A stretch of 64,000 bases of DNA from Deltaproteobacteria bacterium (lineage in GTDB: Bacteria > Desulfobacterota > Desulfomonilia > Desulfomonilales > Desulfomonilaceae). The notes below the pieces were generated by a model. It saw only the letters and a program-made list of their open reading frames with translations. It did no database searches and had not been told where the DNA came from. The position numbers and the translations under genes were made by a program. The stretch covers positions 1 through 64,000 of the forward strand of contig JAJYDQ010000006.1 of the NCBI GenBank assembly GCA_021777225.1. Direction: 5' to 3'. Positions 54,265 through 63,715 of this stretch are shown here, piece by piece; within the stretch, counting starts at the first letter, position 1; each line of letters opens with the position of its first letter.

Positions 54265-55530
54265 TTAATGCCTAAATGCTCTTTGTCCGGTAAACATCAT
54301 CGTAACCTGCGGTTTTGCTTCGTTACAGGCCTGAATACTTTCGTAATCACGGTCGGATCCGCCTGGATGAACTATGGCTGAAACGCCGGCCTTGATGCCT
54401 ACTTCGACTCCGTCCCTGAACGGAAAAAACGCGTCGGAAACCATTATCGAGTTGAATAATCCGGCGCCTGCTTCAATCGTTTCCTGCTCAAGTTCAGACT
54501 TGATTTCAAGGTCGGTTATTTCGTTGTATGGTATTTTATAACGTTCAAAACATATTCTATCACGGTATTTTATGTGAGCCTTTATTACAGCAAGCTCAGC
54601 CACACCGACTCGATCCTGCTCACCTGTCCCAATGCCTACAGTGCAACCATCTTTGACATATATTATAGAATTGGACGTAACTCCTTGTTCCACAGCCCAC
54701 CCGAATATCATGTCCTCAATTTCTAGCGGGGTCGGATAGCGCTCTATAAAATACCGTATGCCCTTATAATTTGTTTCAGCAAGCTTCAAATCAGAGGCAG
54801 ACTTCACAGCGTTAACCGGTGATTGCTGCACAATCAAGCCCCCATCGATCAGTGATTTGAAATCTACAAACTTGAGTTCACCGTATTCTTCCAGTTTGTC
54901 AATTCCGGGTATTGACAGAATTCTGAGATTTTTTCTTCTTACGAGTATATCAACAACCCCTGGTTCGTAATCGGGAGCTGCCACGACTTCCAAATAGTTT
55001 TCTGAGATCATTTGAGCAGTTTGGATATCTACTGGTCGATTGAATACAGCGGCCCCACCAAATGCGGCGATTCTGTCCGCCATGTCCGCGCGACGATAAG
55101 CCTCCGAGATTGTAGCGCCCGAGGCTACACCGGATGGATTATTATGTTTCATGATTGCGCACGTAGGCTTATTCATAAGAAATTTCATAATATTAAGAGC
55201 ATTGTCCACGTCGGTCAGATTGATCTTTCCCGGATGTTTTCCTGCTTGAATCATGTTTTCTTCGGAGAGGCCACTGACGAGGCTGTGTCCAGGTTGTATG
55301 AATTTACAGCCCCCAAGTTCAAGATTGCCGGAGCATAGTTCATATAGGGCAGCCTCTTGCCCGGGATTCTCTCCATATCTTAACCCTTTTTCAACCAATG
55401 CTCCGCTTGAGTCAGCTATCTTCCATGATTTCTTTCTGTACAGAAGTTTTTGATGTCCAAAACTTATTGTCATTTCATCGGGAAAATGATCGTCCATAAC
55501 CTTCTTGTATTGTTGTTTCAAATCTTCCAT
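54265..55530 (-). CDS. purH: Stand-alone AICAR transformylase (PurH C-terminal part)
   Basis: A 421-residue protein that matches the transformylase half of PurH but lacks the N-terminal MGS-like IMP cyclohydrolase domain (about 200 residues). Seen are GLRYGENPGQEAALYEL, the catalytic KHNNPSGVA (Lys/His pair), AAFGGAAVFNRPVD, TVGIGTGEQDRVGVAELA, SDAFFPFRDGVEVGI and the end TGQRAFRH. It transfers a formyl group from 10-formyl-THF to AICAR. ATG 55530 has GGAAAGGA six bases upstream; the frame opens at 55554. The cyclohydrolase must be encoded elsewhere. Confidence 0.92.
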   Translation of the reverse strand: MEDLKQQYKKVMDDHFPDEMTISFGHQKLLYRKKSWKIADSSGALVEKGLRYGENPGQEAALYELCSGNLELGGCKFIQPGHSLVSGLSEENMIQAGKHPGKINLTDVDNALNIMKFLMNKPTCAIMKHNNPSGVASGATISEAYRRADMADRIAAFGGAAVFNRPVDIQTAQMISENYLEVVAAPDYEPGVVDILVRRKNLRILSIPGIDKLEEYGELKFVDFKSLIDGGLIVQQSPVNAVKSASDLKLAETNYKGIRYFIERYPTPLEIEDMIFGWAVEQGVTSNSIIYVKDGCTVGIGTGEQDRVGVAELAVIKAHIKYRDRICFERYKIPYNEITDLEIKSELEQETIEAGAGLFNSIMVSDAFFPFRDGVEVGIKAGVSAIVHPGGSDRDYESIQACNEAKPQVTMMFTGQRAFRH

Positions 55531-55709
55531 GATCATCCTTTCCGTGATTAGCATTAAACTCGGGAGATATCTCCCTTAAATATTCCGGAAGTTCGACCGT
55601 GTCACAGGAAACGCCAGACCGATTCTTCGCAAGAGGATGTGTCACTTGACATATTGCCTATATTCTATCACTAATCAACGGAGATTATCCAAGATTATGA
55701 AGTGTAGAC

Positions 55710-55738
55710 TTCAATTTAGACACTTCATTCATTATAAT
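55710..55738 (+). promoter_or_regulatory. Possible promoter of the TPR gene
   Basis: TTCAAT (55710-55715) and a consensus TATAAT (55733-55738), 17-base spacer, 28 bases before the GTG start at 55766. The -35 is weak. Confidence 0.4.
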
Positions 55739-55765
55739 TAAACAACTGATTTGCGGAGCGATAAA

Positions 55766-56371
55766 GTGAAAAAAACGGGTTCATTGATTGGAATGTCGCT
55801 TGTTTTTATCGCTGGTGTCCTCACTGGCATAGGGATTTCAGCTTGGAAATTGGATTTACGCGCCACGGATGTCCATCAGGTCCAAAAGGGCCAAGAAAAC
55901 AACCCCAAAGAGGAAATTAAAGCCCGTATCTCAGAGATAGAGCATATTCTGGAGTCCAGCCCCAACAATTTACAGGCGTTAATACAGTTGGGTGGAGACT
56001 ATTTCGACATGGGGCAATATGACAAATCCATTCAAATATATGACAAGGCCCTCAAGATAGACCCTAAGAATGCTGAGATAACAACGGACATGGCCGTGGC
56101 CTATCGCAGATTGGGTAAGACGGACGAGTCAGTTAAACTATTTCGCAAAGCCATAGAGATGGATCCCAATCAAACACTGGCCATGTTTAATCTTGGGATA
56201 GTTCTGAGAGACGACAAGAAAGACCTGCCAGGCGCTCTCAAAGTCTGGAAGATGTTTCTGGACAAAGCCTCTGACAGCCCACATGCTGTAATGATCAGGC
56301 CATGGGTCAAACAGCTTGAAGAAAAGTTAGGCGAGAAGGATAATAACCGCACTGAAAACCAAACGAAGTGA
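55766..56371 (+). CDS. Membrane-anchored TPR protein
   Basis: A 201-residue protein with one N-terminal membrane segment (LIGMSLVFIAGVLTGIGISAW) and three TPR repeats from about residue 70 to 170 (LQALIQLGGDYFDMGQYDKSIQIYDKALKIDP and the next two). It most likely faces the periplasm as an assembly scaffold, as in CcmI or NrfG-like proteins; that parallel is only by architecture. The start is GTG 55766 with GGAG seven bases upstream. A TTG five codons earlier is less likely. It is divergent from purH. Confidence 0.85.
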   Translation: MKKTGSLIGMSLVFIAGVLTGIGISAWKLDLRATDVHQVQKGQENNPKEEIKARISEIEHILESSPNNLQALIQLGGDYFDMGQYDKSIQIYDKALKIDPKNAEITTDMAVAYRRLGKTDESVKLFRKAIEMDPNQTLAMFNLGIVLRDDKKDLPGALKVWKMFLDKASDSPHAVMIRPWVKQLEEKLGEKDNNRTENQTK

Positions 56372-56421
56372 ACCCCTCTCCGCCACAAAAGCTACGAGCG
56401 GTGTTAGACTGCAGACCCTGA

Positions 56422-57147
56422 CTAATCTTCAGCGAGTCTATGAATAAGGAAATCCGTGAGCGCGGTCAATCCGTGCGTAGACATATAGTTACTAGCGGAA
56501 ACATCGTAGAGTATCTTGCTATATGCGCCAAATTCCTCGTCCTCGGTCCAGTGTATCAAAGCAACAGGCAAACGTGGGAAAAAATAGAAGGTAAACCCGA
56601 TGTCTCCAAGATCATTCGGTCTACCTCCCCACTGCAATGCTCTAGCGATTGTGGAGTCGCGACCTGCGCTGAAAAACGCATCCAAAAGTTCCATGGTGGA
56701 TTTTGCAAAGTGAGAGCCCAAAATTGCCCCAAATTGAAGTGACCTCGGGTCGATCCACTGGTTCATTACCCTTACTGCTGATCCTTGATTTTCAGCAGCC
56801 GTAATGAGATGCTGCAGTACCAAAACCTTCATGGTGATAGTGTCAAATTCCTGATGTTCTGCCCGTAGACGATAGGGAAGCAGATCAAGAGTGAACCAGC
56901 TTGTGAGAAAAGGAATAACAAGGCGCGGAATTCCATCCCCCCCTCTATAGTGAGCGTCTACCGTTTCGGCAATGGTGATGGGATCGATCCTCTGCACTTT
57001 ATGAATCAATTCTTCGTAGTACTCTTCAATGGCCTTAGCGTTCTTTCCCATCTTTTCACGCGAAACCCAAACACTATACTCGTCAGGACCAACCATGGTA
57101 CAGTTACCTCTATCCCTACCGTCAATCACAATAAAGTCAGCCCACAT
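56422..57147 (-). CDS. DUF3786-like protein
   Basis: A 241-residue soluble protein that resembles DUF3786 proteins of Desulfobacterota: a segment with IPRLVIPFLTSWFTLDLLPYRL, then MKVLVLQHLITAAE, and IGFTFYFFPRLPVALIHWTEDEEFGA, ending in a helical region. Function unknown. No ribosome site is clear before the ATG 57147. It ends about 50 bases from the convergent TPR gene. Confidence 0.7.
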   Translation of the reverse strand: MWADFIVIDGRDRGNCTMVGPDEYSVWVSREKMGKNAKAIEEYYEELIHKVQRIDPITIAETVDAHYRGGDGIPRLVIPFLTSWFTLDLLPYRLRAEHQEFDTITMKVLVLQHLITAAENQGSAVRVMNQWIDPRSLQFGAILGSHFAKSTMELLDAFFSAGRDSTIARALQWGGRPNDLGDIGFTFYFFPRLPVALIHWTEDEEFGAYSKILYDVSASNYMSTHGLTALTDFLIHRLAED

Positions 57148-57193
57148 AAAATAAATTATCGCATGCTCGGTGAAAAAAATAGTGGAATTGAAT

Positions 57194-57225
57194 AAAAAAA
57201 GACCCTCTTTATGGAGGGCCTTTCT
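57194..57225 (-). terminator. Intrinsic terminator after the outer-membrane protein gene
   Basis: Read on the minus strand, GGCCCTC pairs with GAGGGTC (one G-U pair, six-base loop), and seven Ts follow. It lies about 65 bases beyond the stop of the 57288-58376 gene. Confidence 0.7.
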
Positions 57226-57287
57226 ACTAAAGACTGATGAGAATCAGGCCATGTGGTGAGGCCGGAATCTAAAGTTGTAGATTGTGA

Positions 57288-58376
57288 TCAAAATGGTGTA
57301 GCAAAATCCAGAGTAACCACGCCACCTAGGGTCCACGAACTTCTATAAAGTGACAAGCTGTACGTGTCTTGCATGGCCGAATTGATTACTTGTCCAGCGC
57401 CAACATTGTTGATCTGGCCAGTGCCTGAACTCTTGGCGGTTGCGGTATTCCATCTGGCAAAGACACCAGCTTGAGACGATCCGAAAAACTTCCTGGTATA
57501 CTCACCAAATATCTCGTAAAATTGACCGCCTTTATTATAGTTAATGTTATCGTACTCAAACCTTCCTATATTTGTGGTTAAACCAATATTGCTGGAACCG
57601 AGTATAGTAGGAATTCCCAAGAACCTGACACTCAGGTTTTGAACACTGTCTCTAAACACGGTCTGAAATCCGACAAAAGGGATGACCGCTCGGGATTCCA
57701 CATTACCTTCATCCTGATTTCCGAACACCACATAATTGTTGAAGTTGCTGGGATTGGTTACTGCCACCGAGAAATAATCGTACCTGACGCCAGCTAAAAT
57801 TGAAAAACCTGAACCGAGACAGGTTCCACCACAACTCGATCCGGCTAATGTGTATGCAAACGCGCCATCAACGAACCACCAATAAGGTTTGGCTCCCCAG
57901 TCAACTCCCATGAGGGTAGGAAGAAGAACATTGGTCCTAGTATTACCATTTGAAACAATAAGGTTCGCGCCAGTCGTGTAAGTATTGGTATTAAGGTTGT
58001 CGTATCCAGGGACAAGATACCAGCCGGTCGCTACCAAAGACAAATTATCGGTTAAACAAACCGGGAGGGCGGTACCTAGCCAAAGGCCACCAATCGGGAG
58101 ATTGAGATTGATATTTTGAATATTGGCTGCTCCCTGATTATCAGCGGTGAGCGACACACTCGTGTTACGGTTTTGAGGAATCCCCCAACCAACATAAAAC
58201 TCCGGTGCAAATCCAGAACACTGGTTGCCGCCTCCACAATTACTGGAGCCTCCGAAAAATGACGGCATGCTCGGCAATCCGGACAACCCAAAAGCCCCAG
58301 AGTTCTGAGCGCAAGCCATCGCCGGAACCAGAGCCAACGTCAGAATACCGACGAAAAGGATGAATCCACGTCTCAT
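57288..58376 (-). CDS. Probable outer-membrane beta-barrel protein
   Basis: A 362-residue exported protein. A signal peptide (GFILFVGILTLALVPAMACA, cleavage near 22) is followed by an Asn/Gly/Ser-rich sequence with alternating hydrophobic beta strands and a C-terminal phenylalanine (VVTLDFATPF), the hallmark of BAM-inserted barrels. Strand-like stretches include APEFYVGWGIPQ, SILAGVRYDYFSVAV and VIPFVGFQTVF. It might be a porin or solute channel; no family is recognised with certainty. ATG 58376 has GGAGG eight bases upstream. Confidence 0.78.
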   Translation of the reverse strand: MRRGFILFVGILTLALVPAMACAQNSGAFGLSGLPSMPSFFGGSSNCGGGNQCSGFAPEFYVGWGIPQNRNTSVSLTADNQGAANIQNINLNLPIGGLWLGTALPVCLTDNLSLVATGWYLVPGYDNLNTNTYTTGANLIVSNGNTRTNVLLPTLMGVDWGAKPYWWFVDGAFAYTLAGSSCGGTCLGSGFSILAGVRYDYFSVAVTNPSNFNNYVVFGNQDEGNVESRAVIPFVGFQTVFRDSVQNLSVRFLGIPTILGSSNIGLTTNIGRFEYDNINYNKGGQFYEIFGEYTRKFFGSSQAGVFARWNTATAKSSGTGQINNVGAGQVINSAMQDTYSLSLYRSSWTLGGVVTLDFATPF

Positions 58377-58382
58377 AGCCAT

Positions 58383-58735
58383 ATCCTCCTAATCCTAAAA
58401 CGGCGAAAGAACACTCCTATCGCCAGACTAAAAAGTTAAAAAGAACTTTTAACATTAACGACAAAATTTACGGAATATACAATGCGTATAATAAATGTGA
58501 GGTTTTGTCAAGAAGTTTTTGGGTTTTCGCGCGAAGGTTCAAGAGCTTATCTAGATCAGAATAATCCAAATATTTTGACGGACACTCAAAAAAATAATTA
58601 CAGATTTTACAAAATCATGCATTTTAATTTATCTTTTTTCATAAAATTTTCAGGGTTCCCCATTAGCTGGTTTGTTGAAATTCGTCACGGCAGCGAAGTT
58701 TTCAAGGCGCCACGTTGAATTTACGGAGCGAGCAA
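58383..58735. other. AT-rich divergent intergenic region
   Basis: About 350 bases between a barrel protein gene and the MFS gene. A TATAAT at 58487-58492 has no matching -35. The 78-residue frame at 58482-58718 has no domain and no ribosome site, and I do not call it. Confidence 0.4.
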
Positions 58736-59998
58736 ATGCCTCCTTTTCACGATCCTGCCCCATTAAGTCGCAGAAGATGGGCCATTTTTATTTTTGGGAC
58801 TCTAAATTTTATTGTCTCAATGTTTTACCGGGTCTCGGTCGCAGTAATCTCTCCGGCTCTCATCAGGGATTTCAACTTGGACTCGTCACACCTGGGGAAC
58901 CTGTCTGCTTCATTCTTTTATGGTTTTGCCATATGTCAATTACCATTGGGATTGGCGCTAGATCGTGTGGGTGCTCGTGTTAGCATGTTCTTTCTGGGTT
59001 GCGTCGCCGCAACGGGTGGGATTATTTTTGCTCTTGGCCCGTCTTATGGGTATTTGCTTTTAGGACGATTTTTGCTTGGAGTGGGGTTGGGTGGCAACCT
59101 GATGATCATACTGGTCCTGTTGGCAGTGTGGTTTCCACTCGACCGTTTTGCTTCCCTCGGCGCCTCTGTTGTGGCGATAGGAGTTTTGGGGAACTTGATT
59201 GCAGCCACTCCTCTGGCCCTGATGAGCGAACTAATAGGATGGCGCGCCTGCTTTCTGGTTTTCACACTGTTCGGGGGTCTTGTAGTGATATCATTCATTA
59301 CAGTGATCAGGGATTTCCCTCCCGATTCTATTAGGCCCGCTGTCCAGGGAAAAAATTTGCTGGGAGGTCTGTGGAAGCTGTTTCGCATGTACGGGTACTG
59401 GGCGATAAGTTTCGGGAATTTTGTTAGATACGGTTATTTTGTGGCCCTGCAAGGTTTGTGGGCCACTCCGTTTCTAGTCTATGGATTGCGGCTTAATGAA
59501 AGGGCTGCAGCGGATGCGTTACTTTTTCTTGGATTTGGTTACATGTTAGGATTACCTTTTTTTGGGTACCTTAGTGATAAGGTCTTGAAGTCACGCAGAG
59601 GGGTGGTTGTCGCCACATTTTTGTTGTCAGCGATGTTAACTTTCTCAGTATGCTTCTGGTCTCAAAGAGTCGAATCCTGGGTTATTTTTTCGACATTTTT
59701 CGGGATGGGAATGCTTGCGGCGCCGGGCCAAATTTCATACGCGCACATTAAAGAACTTGTTCCGCCTGATATAAGCGCGCAAGCCATGACGGCGATGAAC
59801 CTTTTTAATATTTTGGGAGCTGGGTTAATAACTCAAATTCTAGGAATGTTTGCGGGGGGGAAAATGACTGAATTGCAAAACGTTCAGGATTTTGGGTTCA
59901 TATGGGTAATCGGCGCTTTCTTGCTAACAGTGGCGGCTACGCTTTATTGTTTTGTGCCTGAAAGCCCTATATTTGGACGGCAGCGCAAAATGATATGA
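58736..59998 (+). CDS. MFS transporter
   Basis: A 420-residue permease with about twelve membrane helices. FGTLNFIVSMFYRVSVAVISPAL opens the first helix; the loop DRVGARV between helices 2 and 3 is the MFS motif A; FGYMLGLPFFGYLSDKVLKSRRGVVV is its counterpart in the second half. It resembles the ACS/NarK-like anion or organic acid symporters, but the substrate is unclear. ATG 58736 has GGAG seven bases before; the TTG at 58715 is rejected. It is convergent with rtcB (seven bases apart). Confidence 0.9.
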   Translation: MPPFHDPAPLSRRRWAIFIFGTLNFIVSMFYRVSVAVISPALIRDFNLDSSHLGNLSASFFYGFAICQLPLGLALDRVGARVSMFFLGCVAATGGIIFALGPSYGYLLLGRFLLGVGLGGNLMIILVLLAVWFPLDRFASLGASVVAIGVLGNLIAATPLALMSELIGWRACFLVFTLFGGLVVISFITVIRDFPPDSIRPAVQGKNLLGGLWKLFRMYGYWAISFGNFVRYGYFVALQGLWATPFLVYGLRLNERAAADALLFLGFGYMLGLPFFGYLSDKVLKSRRGVVVATFLLSAMLTFSVCFWSQRVESWVIFSTFFGMGMLAAPGQISYAHIKELVPPDISAQAMTAMNLFNILGAGLITQILGMFAGGKMTELQNVQDFGFIWVIGAFLLTVAATLYCFVPESPIFGRQRKMI

Positions 59999-60004
59999 AG
60001 CCTG

Positions 60005-61474
60005 TCAGCCTTTTATAACCCCAATTGGCGATATTTTTGCTACTTTTCGAGCTAGGCCGGCTTTCTGCACAACGTCTACGACAGCGCTCACATCCTTGTA
60101 GGCCTCAGGGAATTCTTCCCGCATTGTCTTTCGTCCCGCGGAGCGTCCATACACGGCACGGTTCAAAAGTTCCTGCTCAACGGAGCGCCCTTTTGTTTTT
60201 CTAATCGCTTCGTTTCTGGATAATACTCGGCCGGCTCCATGGCAGGTCGAACCAAAAGTTTGTTCCATTGATCCTTTAGCGCCAACAAGAATGAACGAGG
60301 ACCTGCCCATATCCCCGGGAATCAACACAGGTTGACCTGTATGCGCAAAAAATGAGGGCAAAAGAGAATGTCCTGGTGGCAGGGCTCTCGTGGCGCCTTT
60401 ACGGTGCACACACAATTTATTCGGTTGGCCGCCGACACAATGTGTTTCAATTTTGGCGATATTGTGTGACACGTCATAAAGCAGGTGTAGTTTCAATTCA
60501 TGTGGAGAAAGCCCCATCGATCGTTCCCATGTGTCTTGAGCCATATTCATCAAAATTTGTCGATTGGCGAAAGCGAAATTTGCCGCTGCAGCCATTGCCG
60601 TCAAATATTCTCGAGCCAACGGAGTATTAAGTCTGGTACACGCAAGCTGCCTATCCGGTAGATCTATTTTCTCCTTACCTACACTTTTTATCATTCTGGA
60701 GAGGAATTCATCGCATATCTGATGACCGAAACCTCTAGAGCCCGTATGGATCATCAAGGTTATCTGATCTAAGTAAAGACCCCACGATTTTGCCACTTTT
60801 TCGTCGAATAGCCGTGAGACAAAACCTATTTCGATAAAGTGATTTCCTGAGCCGAGAGTACCTAACTGATCTTTACCTCTTTCAAACGAACGATCGCTGA
60901 TTGACGCCGATTCCCCGCTTTCGATAACCCCCTGATCTTCGATGCGTTCAAGGTCCGACTCGTCTCCCATCCCCTGTCTGATTGCCCACCTCGCCCCAAA
61001 TTTGGTAACTTCGGTCAAGCTCCTTCTATTTAGCCCAATTTTACCTTTTGATCCCAATCCGCATGGGATGTTGGAAAAGAGCGAGTCGACCAACTCCTTT
61101 ATCCGGGGTGTGACATCATCTCTTGAGAGGCCGGTTGTGGCGAGGCGAACCCCGCAGTTAATGTCATATCCCACACCTCCCGGTGATACGACGCCCTCAT
61201 TAAGATCAAACGCTGCCACGCCGCCTATTGGGAAACCATATCCCCAGTGTATGTCTGGTAAAGCAATGGACATGTTGACGATACCAGGGAGATGCGCAAC
61301 ATTATAAACCTGATCACAACTATTATCCTTTTCAATGTCCGGAAAAAGATTTGAATCGGAATAAATTAGACCGGGGACCCTCATGGATCCCACCTTGGGT
61401 ATTTCCCACCGTACATCATCGAGCCGTCTAATTTTGTAAGGTTTTTCTTTCAACAATTTCGGTTTACCATTCAA
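60005..61474 (-). CDS. rtcB: RtcB RNA-splicing ligase
   Basis: A 489-residue RNA ligase that joins 2',3'-cyclic phosphate or 3'-phosphate ends to 5'-OH using GTP and Mn2+. PDIHWGYGFPIGGVAAFD, GGVGYDINCGVRL, GTLGSGNHFIEIGFV, MIHTGSRGFGHQICDEF, YDVSHNIAKIETH and the guanylated His near HRKGATRALPPGH are present, with GSTCHGAGRVLSR near the end. It is 24 bases downstream of archease, its activator. Probably an RNA repair or tRNA-healing operon. Confidence 0.95.
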   Translation of the reverse strand: MNGKPKLLKEKPYKIRRLDDVRWEIPKVGSMRVPGLIYSDSNLFPDIEKDNSCDQVYNVAHLPGIVNMSIALPDIHWGYGFPIGGVAAFDLNEGVVSPGGVGYDINCGVRLATTGLSRDDVTPRIKELVDSLFSNIPCGLGSKGKIGLNRRSLTEVTKFGARWAIRQGMGDESDLERIEDQGVIESGESASISDRSFERGKDQLGTLGSGNHFIEIGFVSRLFDEKVAKSWGLYLDQITLMIHTGSRGFGHQICDEFLSRMIKSVGKEKIDLPDRQLACTRLNTPLAREYLTAMAAAANFAFANRQILMNMAQDTWERSMGLSPHELKLHLLYDVSHNIAKIETHCVGGQPNKLCVHRKGATRALPPGHSLLPSFFAHTGQPVLIPGDMGRSSFILVGAKGSMEQTFGSTCHGAGRVLSRNEAIRKTKGRSVEQELLNRAVYGRSAGRKTMREEFPEAYKDVSAVVDVVQKAGLARKVAKISPIGVIKG

Positions 61475-61498
61475 TAGGCTTTTTTTTAAGATAAGACA

Positions 61499-61942
61499 TC
61501 AAACATCGAAAATGACACGCGCCACAAAACCATCTGGATTTTTGTCCAGAAACAAATCGTGGTAAGTGATTCCCTTGATTTCCATGCCGTCAGGCAATTC
61601 ATCCGAATGCGGCAGTACAAACCCTGATAAACTTGCTTTCAGTAACTGATAATTCTCGACTTTTTCAATGGTGACAACAGCGTTACTCAAAACAAATTTT
61701 TCAACATCAAAATAGAACAAAATTTCTCTTAACCAATCTACAAGCAAAATATCCAAACCCCCCGATTCAAGTGTTACGGTCTTCTCAGATTTTGGCGCGG
61801 TGTGTTTTATTGAACCGACAAGCAGGAATGTAAGAGCCAGCCCAGCGTTCAAAAAAAGTTTTTCCAGGTTTTCTCCGAATACCTCAATTTTTATGTCGGC
61901 AGGATGATCTAAAAGTTTCCATTTGACAGGAATTTCGGGCAT
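61499..61942 (-). CDS. Archease, RtcB activator
   Basis: A 147-residue archease that speeds guanylation of RtcB and broadens its NTP use. Family traits: WKLLDHPADIKIEVFGENLEKLFLNAG at the N-terminus (with the metal-binding Asp), LLVDWLREILFYFD, and LPDGMEIKGITYHDLFLDKNPDGFVARVIFDV at the C-terminus. It directly precedes rtcB. Start is ATG 61942; a TTG at 61951 is possible, and neither has a clear ribosome site. Confidence 0.93.
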   Translation of the reverse strand: MPEIPVKWKLLDHPADIKIEVFGENLEKLFLNAGLALTFLLVGSIKHTAPKSEKTVTLESGGLDILLVDWLREILFYFDVEKFVLSNAVVTIEKVENYQLLKASLSGFVLPHSDELPDGMEIKGITYHDLFLDKNPDGFVARVIFDV

Positions 61943-61960
61943 GTAGATCAAAAAATCGGG

Positions 61961-63487
61961 TCAGGGCACAACTGATGGAAGCTTTTTCAAATAATTAACG
62001 GTCCCTGACGCCAATTTGTAAGCTACGGAGCTAACAAATTGTTTTCTAGAATCAGAGTTTTTCTGAGCAAGGTTGTTCACAAAGCCGCATTCCACGAGAA
62101 TTGCCGGCATGGTGGCTCCGATCAGAACATAGAAAGGCGCTTGCTTAACGCCTCGATCTCTAAATTTTATACCTGCCCCCGAGTCCGAGGCAATGAGAGA
62201 ATCATGAACAACGTCGGCCAGTTTGTTTGATTCACTATTTTTTGAGGTTGTTAAAAGGTCGACCAGTGTGGCTTCCAGGTCCGTCATTTTGCTTAACGAA
62301 ACGCCGTTCTCACGGGCTGCCGCTCTCATGGCTCCCCTGGAACTTGATTTGCTTAGGTAAAATATTTCCGGACCAGAGGCTGATTTGAAGTCAGATCCGT
62401 TGCAATGAATAGAGATAAAGACTTCTGCATCCAGGGAATTCGCAATCCTTGCCCGTTCTTTTAAGCTGAGAAATGAGTCATCCGTTCGTGTCAGGAACAC
62501 CTTAGCGCTTGGATACGTTTCCTCCAGTCGTTTCTTGACGAGCTTGGCAATCTCCAAAACAATTTCCTTTTCAGTTACTTTACCGTCTGAGGAAACCGCC
62601 CCGGGATCTTTTCCCCCATGACCCGGATCGATTACAATTACAGGCCCATTTTTGTGATGAATTACTTCGGGGATGATTTTGACCGGTTTCACGTCGGTGA
62701 TGACTTGTGGAGCCAAGGACGCGCTTTTTAGCTTGATTGGTTGTTGCTGGGGCTCGGCGCATGTCAAATCGGATTGAAAAAAGGGGTTACCTACTGGGTT
62801 TAACGGAGCACGATCTGAAAATTGGGGTGATTTACTCTGCTGCAGTGATTCGGATTTGACGAAAGACTGACACGCGTTGGCCTCTATAACAGGTCTTGTT
62901 TCCAGTTTATTCGATGGACATACAACGCCTTCGTGATTTGCCACGGCTCGCTCTGGCGCTTTCTTGGCCGGCGGTATGCATGTTTGACGAGTTTTGGAGT
63001 TTTTAATCTTTCTTTTTAATAAATATGCCTCTCTTAGGTCGAAAAGAGCTTCCTTATAATATTTGTGGTTGAGGGGCAATTTCTTAAAATCATTATAATT
63101 TTTTATGCATATGTTGAGATGTTCCGGATTTGACGAAAGTTTATATAAGTTGAGGTAGGCTTTACCTGCGAAGAATCGGCAAAATACTTTGTTGACACCC
63201 TTTTCCTTTTTCTGCAAATCGACAAACACCGAGGCCGCTTTTTTCATGGCTTGTTCGGACGGGGGAGCGTCATTCTTGATCAAACGTTGAAATTCTTTAC
63301 AAGCTGTTTGATACGTTCGAGCAGGACCCTGAGTCTGGAATGCTGATAGGACGCTCGGCCAAAGTGTTCCGAACAGGATCAGAGCCAAAAGAACGCGACC
63401 AGAGAATGGAAAAATGCAGGATGTTCCTTTAAACGCGTTTAAAAATCGTTTGGTTTCTAAGTTGTGCTTCGTGATCCTGTTTACCAT
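61961..63487 (-). CDS. N-acetylmuramoyl-L-alanine amidase (Amidase_3)
   Basis: A 508-residue exported amidase that cleaves the lactyl-peptide bond of peptidoglycan. A signal or anchor segment near residues 29-48 (FSGRVLLALILFGTLWPSVLSA) is followed by a TPR-like helical region (~50-160), a Pro/Ser-rich linker, and the catalytic domain (~283-500): VIDPGHGGKDPGA, VTEKEIVL, SIHCNGSD and ILVECGFVNN supply the zinc ligands and catalytic glutamate. It resembles AmiC-type division amidases. It lies ten bases upstream of archease. Confidence 0.92.
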   Translation of the reverse strand: MVNRITKHNLETKRFLNAFKGTSCIFPFSGRVLLALILFGTLWPSVLSAFQTQGPARTYQTACKEFQRLIKNDAPPSEQAMKKAASVFVDLQKKEKGVNKVFCRFFAGKAYLNLYKLSSNPEHLNICIKNYNDFKKLPLNHKYYKEALFDLREAYLLKRKIKNSKTRQTCIPPAKKAPERAVANHEGVVCPSNKLETRPVIEANACQSFVKSESLQQSKSPQFSDRAPLNPVGNPFFQSDLTCAEPQQQPIKLKSASLAPQVITDVKPVKIIPEVIHHKNGPVIVIDPGHGGKDPGAVSSDGKVTEKEIVLEIAKLVKKRLEETYPSAKVFLTRTDDSFLSLKERARIANSLDAEVFISIHCNGSDFKSASGPEIFYLSKSSSRGAMRAAARENGVSLSKMTDLEATLVDLLTTSKNSESNKLADVVHDSLIASDSGAGIKFRDRGVKQAPFYVLIGATMPAILVECGFVNNLAQKNSDSRKQFVSSVAYKLASGTVNYLKKLPSVVP

Positions 63488-63520
63488 GAGATAGATGAGT
63501 CAGACCATTTAACCTATAAA

Positions 63521-63715
63521 TCAATGGTTGGCGAAACAACATGCAAAATCACTCTTAACGCTTTTCGATTCATGTTCCTTTTTAAATTCTAATTTAACGG
63601 GTCTGACATCAACAATCAGGCTGTCAATTAGACTGATCGCCTCACAATTATTAACGATTTTAGAATGCAGTTCCGTTGAGATCAGGAAACTAGGTTTAGG
63701 CCATTTTTTGAGCAT
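63521..63715 (-). CDS. Small hypothetical protein
   Basis: A possible 64-residue protein beginning MLKKWPKPSFLISTEL. GGAGG lies six bases before the ATG at 63715, a good site. No motif recognised; it contains a Lys/Glu-rich stretch (KLEFKKEHESKSVKSD) and two adjacent Cys near the end. It ends 34 bases upstream of the amidase start. Reality is uncertain. The remainder to 64000 holds nothing I can support. Confidence 0.4.
   Translation of the reverse strand: MLKKWPKPSFLISTELHSKIVNNCEAISLIDSLIVDVRPVKLEFKKEHESKSVKSDFACCFANH

Noticed and set aside
58482-58718. 78-residue plus-strand frame before the MFS gene
   Set aside because: AT-rich intergenic DNA with no ribosome site and no motif; it overlaps the MFS ribosome-site region.
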